The notes beneath the pieces are model-generated. The model was given only the letters and a program-made list of their open reading frames with translations, searched no databases and was not told the DNA's origin. From NCBI GenBank assembly GCA_040754815.1, contig JBFMBX010000004.1:331220-395219 (forward strand): a stretch of DNA of 64,000 nt, read 5' to 3'. Below are positions 26,770 to 35,202 of this stretch, piece by piece (within the stretch, counting starts at the first letter, position 1; each line of letters starts with the position of its first letter). The stretch is from Bellilinea sp040754815 (GTDB lineage: Bacteria > Chloroflexota > Anaerolineae > Anaerolineales > Anaerolineaceae). Both the position numbers and the translations under genes were made by a program.

Positions 26770-27873
26770 ATGAATAAATTAGTGGGGAAAGGTTTTTTCA
26801 TCTGGAAAATTCAAAATTGCGAAGGCGGCAATCCGGTTGCCATCGCTGAGGCTGCCCACCAGGCAGGCTTTACCCATGTGCTCATCAAAATCGCAGATGG
26901 TGCCTGGCCGGTCAATATTGATAGAATGACCAATACCGATCTGCTCCCCCCAGTCGTTGATGCCTTACGCGCCAAAGGGATTCAGGTATGGGGCTGGCAC
27001 TATGTCTATGGCAATGATCCTCTTGCCGAAGCCAATATTGCCATACGGCGGATTCAACAATTCGGGCTGGATGGTTATGTGATAGATGCCGAAATTGAAT
27101 ATAAACAACCCGGCAAGGATGCCGCCGCCCGTCGCTTTATGAAAAAATTACGTGAGAACTTACCCCATCTCCCCATGGCGCTCTCATCCTACCGCTTTCC
27201 ATCTTACCATCCCCAATTGCCGTGGAAAGTTTTTCTCGAATCGGTTGATTACAACATGCCCCAGGTGTACTGGGAAAAAGCCCACAACTCCGAAGCCCAA
27301 CTCCGCCGCAGTGTGCGAGAGTTTCAGGGGTTGACGCCTTTCCGACCGGTCATTCCCACCGGCCCAACCTATAAAACCGGTGGCTGGGCACCCACCGAAC
27401 AGGATATCCTCGATTTTCTGCGCACAAGCCAGTCTTTAGGGCTCAGTGCGGTCAACTTTTTTTCATGGGATGAATGCCGTAAGCAAACCCCTGCTCTCTG
27501 GAATGTAATTTCCAGATTTTCCTGGGCACCGCAGACCCCACCCCCCGATATTGTTGATCTCTACTTTCAGGGGCTAAATCTGCACGATCCTTCCCTGATG
27601 ATTCTTTTGTATCACCCGGATGCCGTTCACATCACGCCTGCTCGGGTGGTTCAAGGCAGCGAAGCAATCCGGGCGTGGTATACCACCTTATTCAACGAAT
27701 TATTGCCCCAGGCCGTTTTTACGCTTACGCAGGGAAGTCAAAGCGGCAACACCCGCCACCTGAATTGGACGGCTCAATCGCTGCACGGTAGTGTCAATAA
27801 CGGAGTTGACACGATTGGTCTTATGGACGGCAAAATCGCTTATCACTATACGAATTTTTCCGTCAATCCATAA
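26770..27873 (+). CDS. TIM-barrel glycosidase-like protein with C-terminal SnoaL/NTF2-like domain
   Basis: A 367-residue protein without a signal peptide. Residues 1-255 look like a (beta/alpha)8 barrel: strands such as THVLIKIADG, QVWGWHYVYG, GYVIDAEIEY and YNMPQVYW alternate with helices, and the Asp-x-Glu in strand four would suit a catalytic site. Residues about 262-367 match a SnoaL-like or NTF2 fold (LYFQGLNLHDPSLMILLYHPDAV). I do not know a described protein with this pair. The ATG at 26770 follows GGAGG closely; a GTG at 26758 overlaps that site. It is the last gene of the plus-strand block and ends 3 bases from the convergent topoisomerase gene. Confidence 0.75.
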   Translation: MNKLVGKGFFIWKIQNCEGGNPVAIAEAAHQAGFTHVLIKIADGAWPVNIDRMTNTDLLPPVVDALRAKGIQVWGWHYVYGNDPLAEANIAIRRIQQFGLDGYVIDAEIEYKQPGKDAAARRFMKKLRENLPHLPMALSSYRFPSYHPQLPWKVFLESVDYNMPQVYWEKAHNSEAQLRRSVREFQGLTPFRPVIPTGPTYKTGGWAPTEQDILDFLRTSQSLGLSAVNFFSWDECRKQTPALWNVISRFSWAPQTPPPDIVDLYFQGLNLHDPSLMILLYHPDAVHITPARVVQGSEAIRAWYTTLFNELLPQAVFTLTQGSQSGNTRHLNWTAQSLHGSVNNGVDTIGLMDGKIAYHYTNFSVNP

Positions 27874-27876
27874 TTT

Positions 27877-30657
27877 TCATTGTTTTGCAGCCGGTTTCCT
27901 GGCTCGTCTGACGGGGGTCTTTGAGGCGGTGGGAGTCGTTGGCGTTTCTTTCTTCTTTATTGTACTTTTTGCTCTTGTCTTACTGACCGGGGTTGCTTTC
28001 GCATCCTCCACCGAGGAATTCGTTGTTTGAGCGCTGCTTCGACTTTTTCGTTTTTTATTTTCACTCGTCCCTTCTTTCAAGGGTAACTCGGCTTGAACTG
28101 GCTGAGCCTGACGACCTTTCACCGCAGGCTTTTTGCCACTCGTTGGAATTGAGCCCTTCCCCTCGCTGCTTTGCCGGGCAGAATTCCTGCGCCTGGGTTT
28201 TGTTTCGCTTTCCTGTTTTGGTGTTTCCCATTTGCCTAAATTGTTGATGATCGGTCTGATTGCAATGACTTTATCTGCACCCTTCAAATCAAAGAGCACT
28301 TTCCCGGCCGAAGCTCTTTTTATGGAAGGAACAGCATCCATTCGCAAAACTTTAGCCGCAAGGCGCTCAAAATACACGATCACATTTTGCTCGTTTCTGC
28401 CGCCGACGGCACCAATCAGAGATGACCCCTTGGCCAGCCGGCAGGCAATAATTCCCTGTCCGTAACGCCCTTGTAATACCGTTTGAGAGGCCGGCATCCG
28501 CCATGCCTTTCCGTCACTCGAAAGCATCAGCAGCTCTTCATCTTGATTGAAAAGTATCCCCCCCACCACCTCATCACCATTATTCAACTTAATTCCGTTC
28601 ACTCCAGCGGCAACCAGTCCCATCGGCCGCACTTCGGTTTCGGAAAATCGAATCATCATCCCATTTTTGGTTATCAAAATAATTTCGTCATTTCCGCCGG
28701 TAATCAACGAGCCAATCAGTGCATCACCGTTATTGATTTTTACCAGAACAAACGTATTTGCCGAAGGGCCGGGAAGTTCTCCAATCACCGATTTTTTAAC
28801 CATCCCTTTCCGGGTTATGGTAAAGATATAAAGTTCTTTATCTTCAGGCAATCGAGCAGGGGCAGAAAATATCACTACCGGCGGAGCAGTTATCGGAGAT
28901 GCTTTGCTGAATGGAACACCATTCTCAAAACTTTCCACCTCCGGCAGAGATTGAACCGCAATCGCAGCACATTGCCCGTCTGCAGCTGCCAGATAGAGGG
29001 TATGAGCCGTGCTGGAATACAGCAGCAATTCCGGTGCATCTTTTCCACTGAGGCGGGGCTGTTTCTCAACGGACATTCTTCCAATCAAGCCCTCTTTGCT
29101 CATTCCAACCCACACTTTTTCTTCCGGGATAAGTTCGGTTGTGGTCAGCACATCCCGTGCAGCAGCCCCTTGTTTGAGAGAGACGATTTGCGTGCGCCGC
29201 CGGTCAGCATATTTTTGCTTCATAGAAATCAATTCTTCGGCAACGGCCTCTCTTAATTTTTTAGGCGAGCGCAATAACTCCGTAAGATTTTTAATTAATT
29301 TCAATGTTTCCTGATATTCCAGTTCAATTTTCTTTCGTTCCAGGGCGGCCAAACGCCTTAATTGCATTTCAAGAATGGCATTGGCCTGAACATCGGAAAG
29401 TTTATATCGCTTCATTAACTTTGTGCGCGCATCATCCACATCCTGAGCACGGCGAATTAAATTGATTATTTCATCCAGATTCGCCAGGGCGATTCGCAAT
29501 CCTTCTAAAATATGTGCCCGTTGGCGCGCTTTCTCTAAATCATGTTCGCTGCGCCGTCGTACCACCGTAATACGATGATCCAAATACACCCTCAAGGCTT
29601 GCTTTAATGAGAGAAGTCGTGGTTCTCCATCCACCAGTGCCAGCAGAGAAATACGAAAAGTAGATTGCAGCGGAGTGCGCCGGTATAATTCCCGCAATAC
29701 ATTTTGTTCCTCGGCAACTTTATTCAATTCAATGACAATTCTCATCCCCTGCCGGTCCGATTCATCCCGCAGATCACTGATTCCCTCCAGTTCGTTCTCG
29801 CGGGCTAACTCAGCAATCCGTTCGATCAGGGATGCTTTATTGATCTGATAGGGCAACTCGGTAATGATGATACGGCTCTTGCCTCTGCCCATTTCTTCCA
29901 GCTGGACTTTGCCTCTCAGTGTTACTTTTCCCCGCCCGGTTGCATAGGCGGTTAATAAATCTTCGCCGCCGTCCTCCTGAAGGATTATCCCTCCTGTTGG
30001 AAAATCGGGACCTTTTACAAACTTCATCAAATCATCTACACCAATATCCTCCAGACGCTCCCATCTTTCCAGCATATAGGTCAAGGCATCAATCACTTCG
30101 CCCAGATTGTGGGGTGGTATGCTGGTAGCCATCCCAACCGCAATACCGGACGCCCCATTGATCAGTAAATTGGGGATGGCTGCCGGCAGCACCAGTGGTT
30201 CACTCAAGGAATCATCAAAATTCCGTTCGAAATCCACCGTGTTTCGGTCCAGCTGCAACAACAAATCCAGCGCCAGCGGAGTCAGCCGCGCTTCGGTGTA
30301 ACGCATGGCAGCCGGCGGATCACCATCAATCGAGCCAAAATTCCCCTGACCATCAATCAACGGATAACGCATCGTAAAATCCTGTGCCATGCGAGCCATT
30401 GCGTCATAAACCGCCTGATCGCCGTGTGGATGATATTTTCCCAATACCTCACCCACGATACGGGCAGATTTTTTATAAGCCGAGTCTGCTCGCAATCCCA
30501 TATCGTACATTCCATAAAGAATTCGGCGCTGCACAGGCTTTAAACCATCGCGGGCATCCGGCAGTGCCCGCGCCACAATCACACTCATCGCATAATCCAG
30601 ATAGGATTGCTGCATCTCAAGATCGATATCCACTTTCCGAACCAGCCCGATTTCCAT
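27877..30657 (-). CDS. gyrA: Type II topoisomerase subunit A (DNA gyrase GyrA, possibly ParC)
   Basis: A 926-residue DNA-cleaving subunit. The catalytic tyrosine is Y120 in AMRYTEARL, within the GNFGSIDGD...Y block, and the helix-4 site reads YHPHGDQAVYDAM with Gln81 at the position of E. coli Ser83 and Asp85 at that of Asp87. The C-terminal pinwheel repeats include RPMGLVAAGVNGIKLNNGD. The gyrase box, normally Q-R-R-G-G-R-G, is degenerate here (QGRYGQG, 729-735), so decatenase (ParC-like) activity cannot be excluded. The last 110 or so residues are a basic Lys/Arg/Ser/Thr/Pro-rich tail not seen in typical GyrA. The ATG at 30657 has GAGGAG 9 bases upstream. It follows rpoC past a strong terminator. 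Confidence 0.9.
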   Translation of the reverse strand: MEIGLVRKVDIDLEMQQSYLDYAMSVIVARALPDARDGLKPVQRRILYGMYDMGLRADSAYKKSARIVGEVLGKYHPHGDQAVYDAMARMAQDFTMRYPLIDGQGNFGSIDGDPPAAMRYTEARLTPLALDLLLQLDRNTVDFERNFDDSLSEPLVLPAAIPNLLINGASGIAVGMATSIPPHNLGEVIDALTYMLERWERLEDIGVDDLMKFVKGPDFPTGGIILQEDGGEDLLTAYATGRGKVTLRGKVQLEEMGRGKSRIIITELPYQINKASLIERIAELARENELEGISDLRDESDRQGMRIVIELNKVAEEQNVLRELYRRTPLQSTFRISLLALVDGEPRLLSLKQALRVYLDHRITVVRRRSEHDLEKARQRAHILEGLRIALANLDEIINLIRRAQDVDDARTKLMKRYKLSDVQANAILEMQLRRLAALERKKIELEYQETLKLIKNLTELLRSPKKLREAVAEELISMKQKYADRRRTQIVSLKQGAAARDVLTTTELIPEEKVWVGMSKEGLIGRMSVEKQPRLSGKDAPELLLYSSTAHTLYLAAADGQCAAIAVQSLPEVESFENGVPFSKASPITAPPVVIFSAPARLPEDKELYIFTITRKGMVKKSVIGELPGPSANTFVLVKINNGDALIGSLITGGNDEIILITKNGMMIRFSETEVRPMGLVAAGVNGIKLNNGDEVVGGILFNQDEELLMLSSDGKAWRMPASQTVLQGRYGQGIIACRLAKGSSLIGAVGGRNEQNVIVYFERLAAKVLRMDAVPSIKRASAGKVLFDLKGADKVIAIRPIINNLGKWETPKQESETKPRRRNSARQSSEGKGSIPTSGKKPAVKGRQAQPVQAELPLKEGTSENKKRKSRSSAQTTNSSVEDAKATPVSKTRAKSTIKKKETPTTPTASKTPVRRARKPAAKQ

Positions 30658-30735
30658 CAAAATACACTCCTCATCTATGGATATTCCTGATTTCAATCAA
30701 TTCCAGTTTATCACGGATTATCAGCAAGCTGGTTT

Positions 30736-30773
30736 AAAAAAACAGCGGGGGCATTACTGCTCCCGCTGTTTTT
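30736..30773 (-). terminator. Rho-independent terminator of rpoC
   Basis: A 16-base-pair stem (30738-30753 with 30758-30773, one G-T pair), a 4-base loop and a run of seven T on the minus strand. It lies 15 bases after the rpoC stop codon and separates rpoC from gyrA. Confidence 0.9.
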
Positions 30774-30787
30774 CGTTCAAAACTTGG

Positions 30788-33700
30788 CTAATCTGAACTG
30801 GTGATATTGGCTACGGAAATACGGTGGCTGCTTCCGCCATCCTCATTTCCTTTCTGTAAATTTTTGAAACGTCCGTGCTGGAAACCCGTCCCCGCCGGAA
30901 TAAGTTTGCCAATGATCACATTCTCCTTCAAACCAAACAAGGGGTCTTCGGCGCCTGCAATAGCAGCACCGGCAAGTACCTTAATCGTATGCTGGAACGA
31001 AGAAGCCGAGAGGAACGAATCGGTACTGAGGGAGGCTTTGGTAACACCCAGCAAAATTTCGGCAAATCGGGCCGGTTGTTTGCCTTCCTGAAGCATTTGT
31101 TCATTCACCCGGCGTACTTCAAGGCGGTCCACAATGTCCATCGGAAGGTAAGGTGTATCTCCCGGTCGAATGATCTGCACGCGTCCCATCATCTTGCGGA
31201 TAATCACTTCAAAGTGTTTATCGTTGATATTTTGACCTTGGGCGCGGTAAACTTTTTGGATCTCGCTCAGCAGGTACAACTGACAGGCTTCCCGCCCTTT
31301 GATCTTCAGAATGGTGTGTGGATTGAGAGAACCCTCTGTCAAAGGTTGTCCAGCTTCCACGTGATCACCATCTTTGATCAGAATACGGGAAGTGGATGGA
31401 ATTTCGTATTCTTCCGATTCGCGTTGTTCGTAAGTAACGATGACCCGTCTGCCCTCGATGCGCACCCGGCCGGTGTGTTGGGCTGTAATTGAGGCTTCCC
31501 CTTGAACGGCAATTGGATCGCCGAGCGAGACAACCCCTTCGTCTTTCGCTACAATTTCCCATCCTTCCGGTACATCGTACTCGTCACTGACCAGTTCACT
31601 GTGTTCAACTCTGACCACGCGTTGATCACTGTACCGGTCGGACTGGATGATTCTGGCAACGCCAGAAATCCGGGTCATAATTGCTTCGCCTTTCGGGGTC
31701 CGGCGGGCTTCGAATAATTCTTCCACGCGCGGCAAACCGGTGGTGATATCTCCGCCGGCAGCCACACCACCCGTGTGGAAGGTGCGCAGCGTTAACTGGG
31801 TACCGGGTTCACCAATGGACTGCGCCGCCACAATACCAACGGCTGCACCCAATTCAACCATCTTTCCGCGACCAAGGTCCATGCCGTAGCACTTCGCACA
31901 AACGCCGTGAATCAACTCACAGGTGAGCGGTGAGCGCACTTTTACTTCCTCAATGCCGGCCTGCACCAGGCGGCGAATTCGGTCGTGATCGAGCATATCA
32001 TCCCGCTCTGCCAGAACTTCCCCGGTAGCAGGGTCAATAATTCTTTGGGCGACCGTTCGTCCATACAGGCGCACACTCAAGGGCTGGCCTGCCACATCGT
32101 CAGACTTGCGGATCCAGATACCATCTTGCGTGCCACAATCCACTTCGTTGACAATCATATCCTGCGCCACATCCACCAGACGGCGGGTCAGGTAACCGGC
32201 ATCAGCCGTACGCAAAGCGGTATCTGCCAGACCCTTGCGCGCACCGTGAGTCGAAATGAAGTATTCCAGTGCGGTCAACCCTTCGCGGAAGTTCGATTGA
32301 ATCGGCAGGCGGATAATACGCCCGGCGGGGTCGGCCATCAAACCGCGCATACCTGCCAACTGGGAGATGGGGCCAAAACCGCCTTTGGTTGCGCCCGAGT
32401 TCGCCATCGTAGCCAGATTACCCGTTGGATTCATGGCGCGCCGCACCGCATCGGCAACTTCCTTGGTGGTCTGTTGCCAGATTTCGATCTCGCGTTCGTT
32501 GCGTTCTTGCTCGGTCAATAAACCGCGGCGGTAAGAACGCTGGACGTTCTCAATTTTTTGTTGAGCCCGTTCCAGAATTTCTTTTTTCTCTGCCGGCATG
32601 GTGATGTCATCCACCGAGATTGTCGCACCGGAGAGCATAGCATACTGAAACCCGATATCTTTGATTTCATCGGCCACCTGGGTGGTCACTTCCTCACCGC
32701 AATATTCATACACATCGGCAATGAGGTCTTTAACGCCGCCTTTATCCAGTGTTTCATTGACAAATTGAACTTGCGGCGGGAGGATGCGGTTGAATAACGC
32801 CCTGCCAACCGTTGTATCAATGATTGCCCGGCGCGGCTCAACAAGCCGGTTGTTTTGATCATCGTACCATGTTTCCACCACCAGCTTGATGCGGCTGTGG
32901 ATGTGCACCTGCCCAAGGTGGTATGCCAGTTCCACCTCATCCATGTCGGCAAAGTAACGGCCATTACCGGGGTGATCTTTATTATCCACCATGGTCAGGT
33001 AATAAACACCCAGCACCATATCTTTGGAGGGGCTGATGATCGGTTCGCCATCTGCTGGCTTAAGCAGGTTGCGGGAAGAAAGCATCAGTTCGCGCGCTTC
33101 GCGAACCGCTTTTTCTGAGAGCGGGACATGCACCGCCATCTGGTCGCCATCGAAGTCCGCATTGAAGGCTGTTGTAACCAGCGGATGCAGCTGAATGGCA
33201 CTTCCTTCGATGAGGATAGGTTCGAACGCCTGAATGCCCAACCGGTGAAGCGTTGGCGCACGGTTGAGCAGAACCGGACGATCTTTGATGACCTCTTCCA
33301 GAACTTCCCAAACCTCAGGGCGGTTGCGTTCAATAAAGCGGCGCGCGCCTTTGACATTGGCAGCATAGCCGTGTGCAACCAGCCGGGCAATGACGAAGGG
33401 GCGGAAGAGTTCCAGTGCCATCGTTTTGGGTAAACCGCACTGATACAATTTCAGTGTAGGGCCAACCACAATCACCGAACGCCCGGAGTAGTCCACCCGC
33501 TTGCCCAGCAAATTGCGGCGGAATCGGCCTTTTTTACCCTTGAGCATATCGCTCAAGGATTTCAATTCGCGACGTCCGCGCCGCGAAAGCGCTTTACCGC
33601 GTTGAGAATTGTCAATCAGCGAGTCCACTGCTTCCTGAAGCATACGCTTTTCATTGCGCACAATCACATCCGGCGCGCCCAGTTCAAGCAGTCTTTTCAG

Positions 33701-35035
33701 TCGGTTGTTGCGGTTGATCACCCGGCGGTAGAGGTCATTCAAATCCGAGGTGGCGAACCGGCCGCCATCCAGCTGCACCATGGGGCGCAAATCGGGCGGG
33801 ATAACCGGCAGCACCGTAAGAATCATCCATTCCGGTCGGTTGCCGGAACGGCGGAAGGCTTCCACCACTTTGAGCCGGGTGGTGGCTTTCTTCCGTTTCT
33901 GCTTGCTCTTGGAAGTCCGAACTTCATGCCACAGCTCTTCGGATAGTTTATCCAGATCGAGGCGGCGAAGCACATCATAAAAGGCTTCCGCGCCCATATC
34001 CGCCCGAAAAACCTGCCCCCAGCGGGATTTTAACTCCCGGTAGCGGTTTTCGGTCAGGAAAGTGAATGGGCGCAGTTCCTGCAATTCATCGCGCAGGCGA
34101 GAATTTGCGTTTTGAGAAATGTTCGACTGGTCTTCCAGCTGATTGCGCAACGCTTCCATTTCCATCTCGGCCTGTGCGCGCACTTCTTCGATTTGCATTT
34201 TGATTTGTTCCAAATCGCGCTGGAATTGATCGCGAAATTCGTTTTCCAGTTCGTCCAGACGCTCTTTAACCACCCGCTGAACTCGTCCAATGTGTTGGGC
34301 GGTAATGGTTTCACCCGCGCCAACGATTTCGGTGTTGGTAGCCGAAAACACAATCGCCGTCCGAGTCGCACTACCCACCTTTTCCTGCAACTGCCTTTCA
34401 AGCGACTGGCCTTCCTGAATGACGGGCTCGAGTCGGGTGGCAATCAGTTCATCACGGCGGGCTTCCATATCCTGCCGGCGCTGATTCAATTCCGCAATCT
34501 TACGATCGCGAGCCTGTTTGACTTCCAAAATCCGGGCGTTGATCTCTGCCGCCTGTTCCCGTTCCGAGACGCTAATCTCATCTTCAAGTCGCTTCAATGC
34601 TTTATTACGCGCATCCTCATCCACGTAGGTCACAATATACTGGGCAAAATAAAGCACCCGGTCGAGGTTGCGACGGGAAATATCCAGTAGTAATCCAAGG
34701 TATGAAGGAACACGGCGGGTGTACCAGATATGAGCAACCGGGGTCGCCAGTTCAATATGCCCCATCCGCTCACGCCGGACGGAGGCACGGGTTACTTCTA
34801 CACCGCATTTATCGCAAACTATTCCCTTGTAGCGCGGATTTTTATATTTGCCACAATAACATTGATAATCACGCGTCGGTCCGAAAATGGCTTCGCAGAA
34901 CAGTCCGTCTTTTTCAGGCCGCAGTCTTCGATAATTGATCGTTTCGGGTTTCAGGACTTCCCCATACGACCAACTGCGAATGGTATCCGGGGACGCAAGG
35001 CTAATACGCAGTGCAACTAAGCTTTTCGTTTCCAC
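30788..35035 (-). CDS. rpoC: RNA polymerase subunit beta-prime
   Basis: A 1415-residue catalytic subunit of RNA polymerase. It has the first zinc site (C59, C61, C74, C77), the catalytic NADFDGDQMAVH loop near residues 622-633, and the second zinc cluster ending CELIHGVCAKC. Between about residues 135 and 320 lies a long, highly charged segment rich in Glu, Arg and Gln that looks like an extended coiled coil in the N-terminal beta-prime region. The start is GTG at 35035, with AGGAGG 7 bases upstream. Unusually, rpoB is not next to it: the upstream neighbour is a sensor kinase, and rpoC has its own promoter and terminator. Confidence 0.97.
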   Translation of the reverse strand: METKSLVALRISLASPDTIRSWSYGEVLKPETINYRRLRPEKDGLFCEAIFGPTRDYQCYCGKYKNPRYKGIVCDKCGVEVTRASVRRERMGHIELATPVAHIWYTRRVPSYLGLLLDISRRNLDRVLYFAQYIVTYVDEDARNKALKRLEDEISVSEREQAAEINARILEVKQARDRKIAELNQRRQDMEARRDELIATRLEPVIQEGQSLERQLQEKVGSATRTAIVFSATNTEIVGAGETITAQHIGRVQRVVKERLDELENEFRDQFQRDLEQIKMQIEEVRAQAEMEMEALRNQLEDQSNISQNANSRLRDELQELRPFTFLTENRYRELKSRWGQVFRADMGAEAFYDVLRRLDLDKLSEELWHEVRTSKSKQKRKKATTRLKVVEAFRRSGNRPEWMILTVLPVIPPDLRPMVQLDGGRFATSDLNDLYRRVINRNNRLKRLLELGAPDVIVRNEKRMLQEAVDSLIDNSQRGKALSRRGRRELKSLSDMLKGKKGRFRRNLLGKRVDYSGRSVIVVGPTLKLYQCGLPKTMALELFRPFVIARLVAHGYAANVKGARRFIERNRPEVWEVLEEVIKDRPVLLNRAPTLHRLGIQAFEPILIEGSAIQLHPLVTTAFNADFDGDQMAVHVPLSEKAVREARELMLSSRNLLKPADGEPIISPSKDMVLGVYYLTMVDNKDHPGNGRYFADMDEVELAYHLGQVHIHSRIKLVVETWYDDQNNRLVEPRRAIIDTTVGRALFNRILPPQVQFVNETLDKGGVKDLIADVYEYCGEEVTTQVADEIKDIGFQYAMLSGATISVDDITMPAEKKEILERAQQKIENVQRSYRRGLLTEQERNEREIEIWQQTTKEVADAVRRAMNPTGNLATMANSGATKGGFGPISQLAGMRGLMADPAGRIIRLPIQSNFREGLTALEYFISTHGARKGLADTALRTADAGYLTRRLVDVAQDMIVNEVDCGTQDGIWIRKSDDVAGQPLSVRLYGRTVAQRIIDPATGEVLAERDDMLDHDRIRRLVQAGIEEVKVRSPLTCELIHGVCAKCYGMDLGRGKMVELGAAVGIVAAQSIGEPGTQLTLRTFHTGGVAAGGDITTGLPRVEELFEARRTPKGEAIMTRISGVARIIQSDRYSDQRVVRVEHSELVSDEYDVPEGWEIVAKDEGVVSLGDPIAVQGEASITAQHTGRVRIEGRRVIVTYEQRESEEYEIPSTSRILIKDGDHVEAGQPLTEGSLNPHTILKIKGREACQLYLLSEIQKVYRAQGQNINDKHFEVIIRKMMGRVQIIRPGDTPYLPMDIVDRLEVRRVNEQMLQEGKQPARFAEILLGVTKASLSTDSFLSASSFQHTIKVLAGAAIAGAEDPLFGLKENVIIGKLIPAGTGFQHGRFKNLQKGNEDGGSSHRISVANITSSD

Positions 35036-35154
35036 GAACGTGCCTCCTCTTTTATCTCATAACAAACAACTTAAACAAATAGAAACGCACGAGAATCCTT
35101 CCCTTGCGTTGAACTTATGAAATTAGTCCATCTAAAGCATGCATGCAAATAATA

Positions 35155-35181
35155 ATTATAGCACAATTCTTCAATTTTCAA
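35155..35181 (-). promoter_or_regulatory. Promoter of rpoC (extended -10)
   Basis: The minus strand has TGCTATAAT (35155-35163), a perfect extended -10, with a TTGAAA-like -35 at 35176-35181 and a 15-base spacer. RNA would start near 35148, giving a leader of about 113 bases before the GTG. This supports independent transcription of rpoC. Confidence 0.7.
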
Positions 35182-35202
35182 GTGCTTTGAAAAAGAACTT
35201 TT

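Noticed and set aside
28483..29256. A 257-codon open frame antisense to the gyrA-type gene
   Set aside because: It runs opposite a clearly conserved coding sequence, shows no recognisable domain and has His/Arg/Ser-rich shadow composition. Similar antisense frames at 30875-31492, 34112-34690, 51967-52578 and 58529-59140 were rejected for the same reason.
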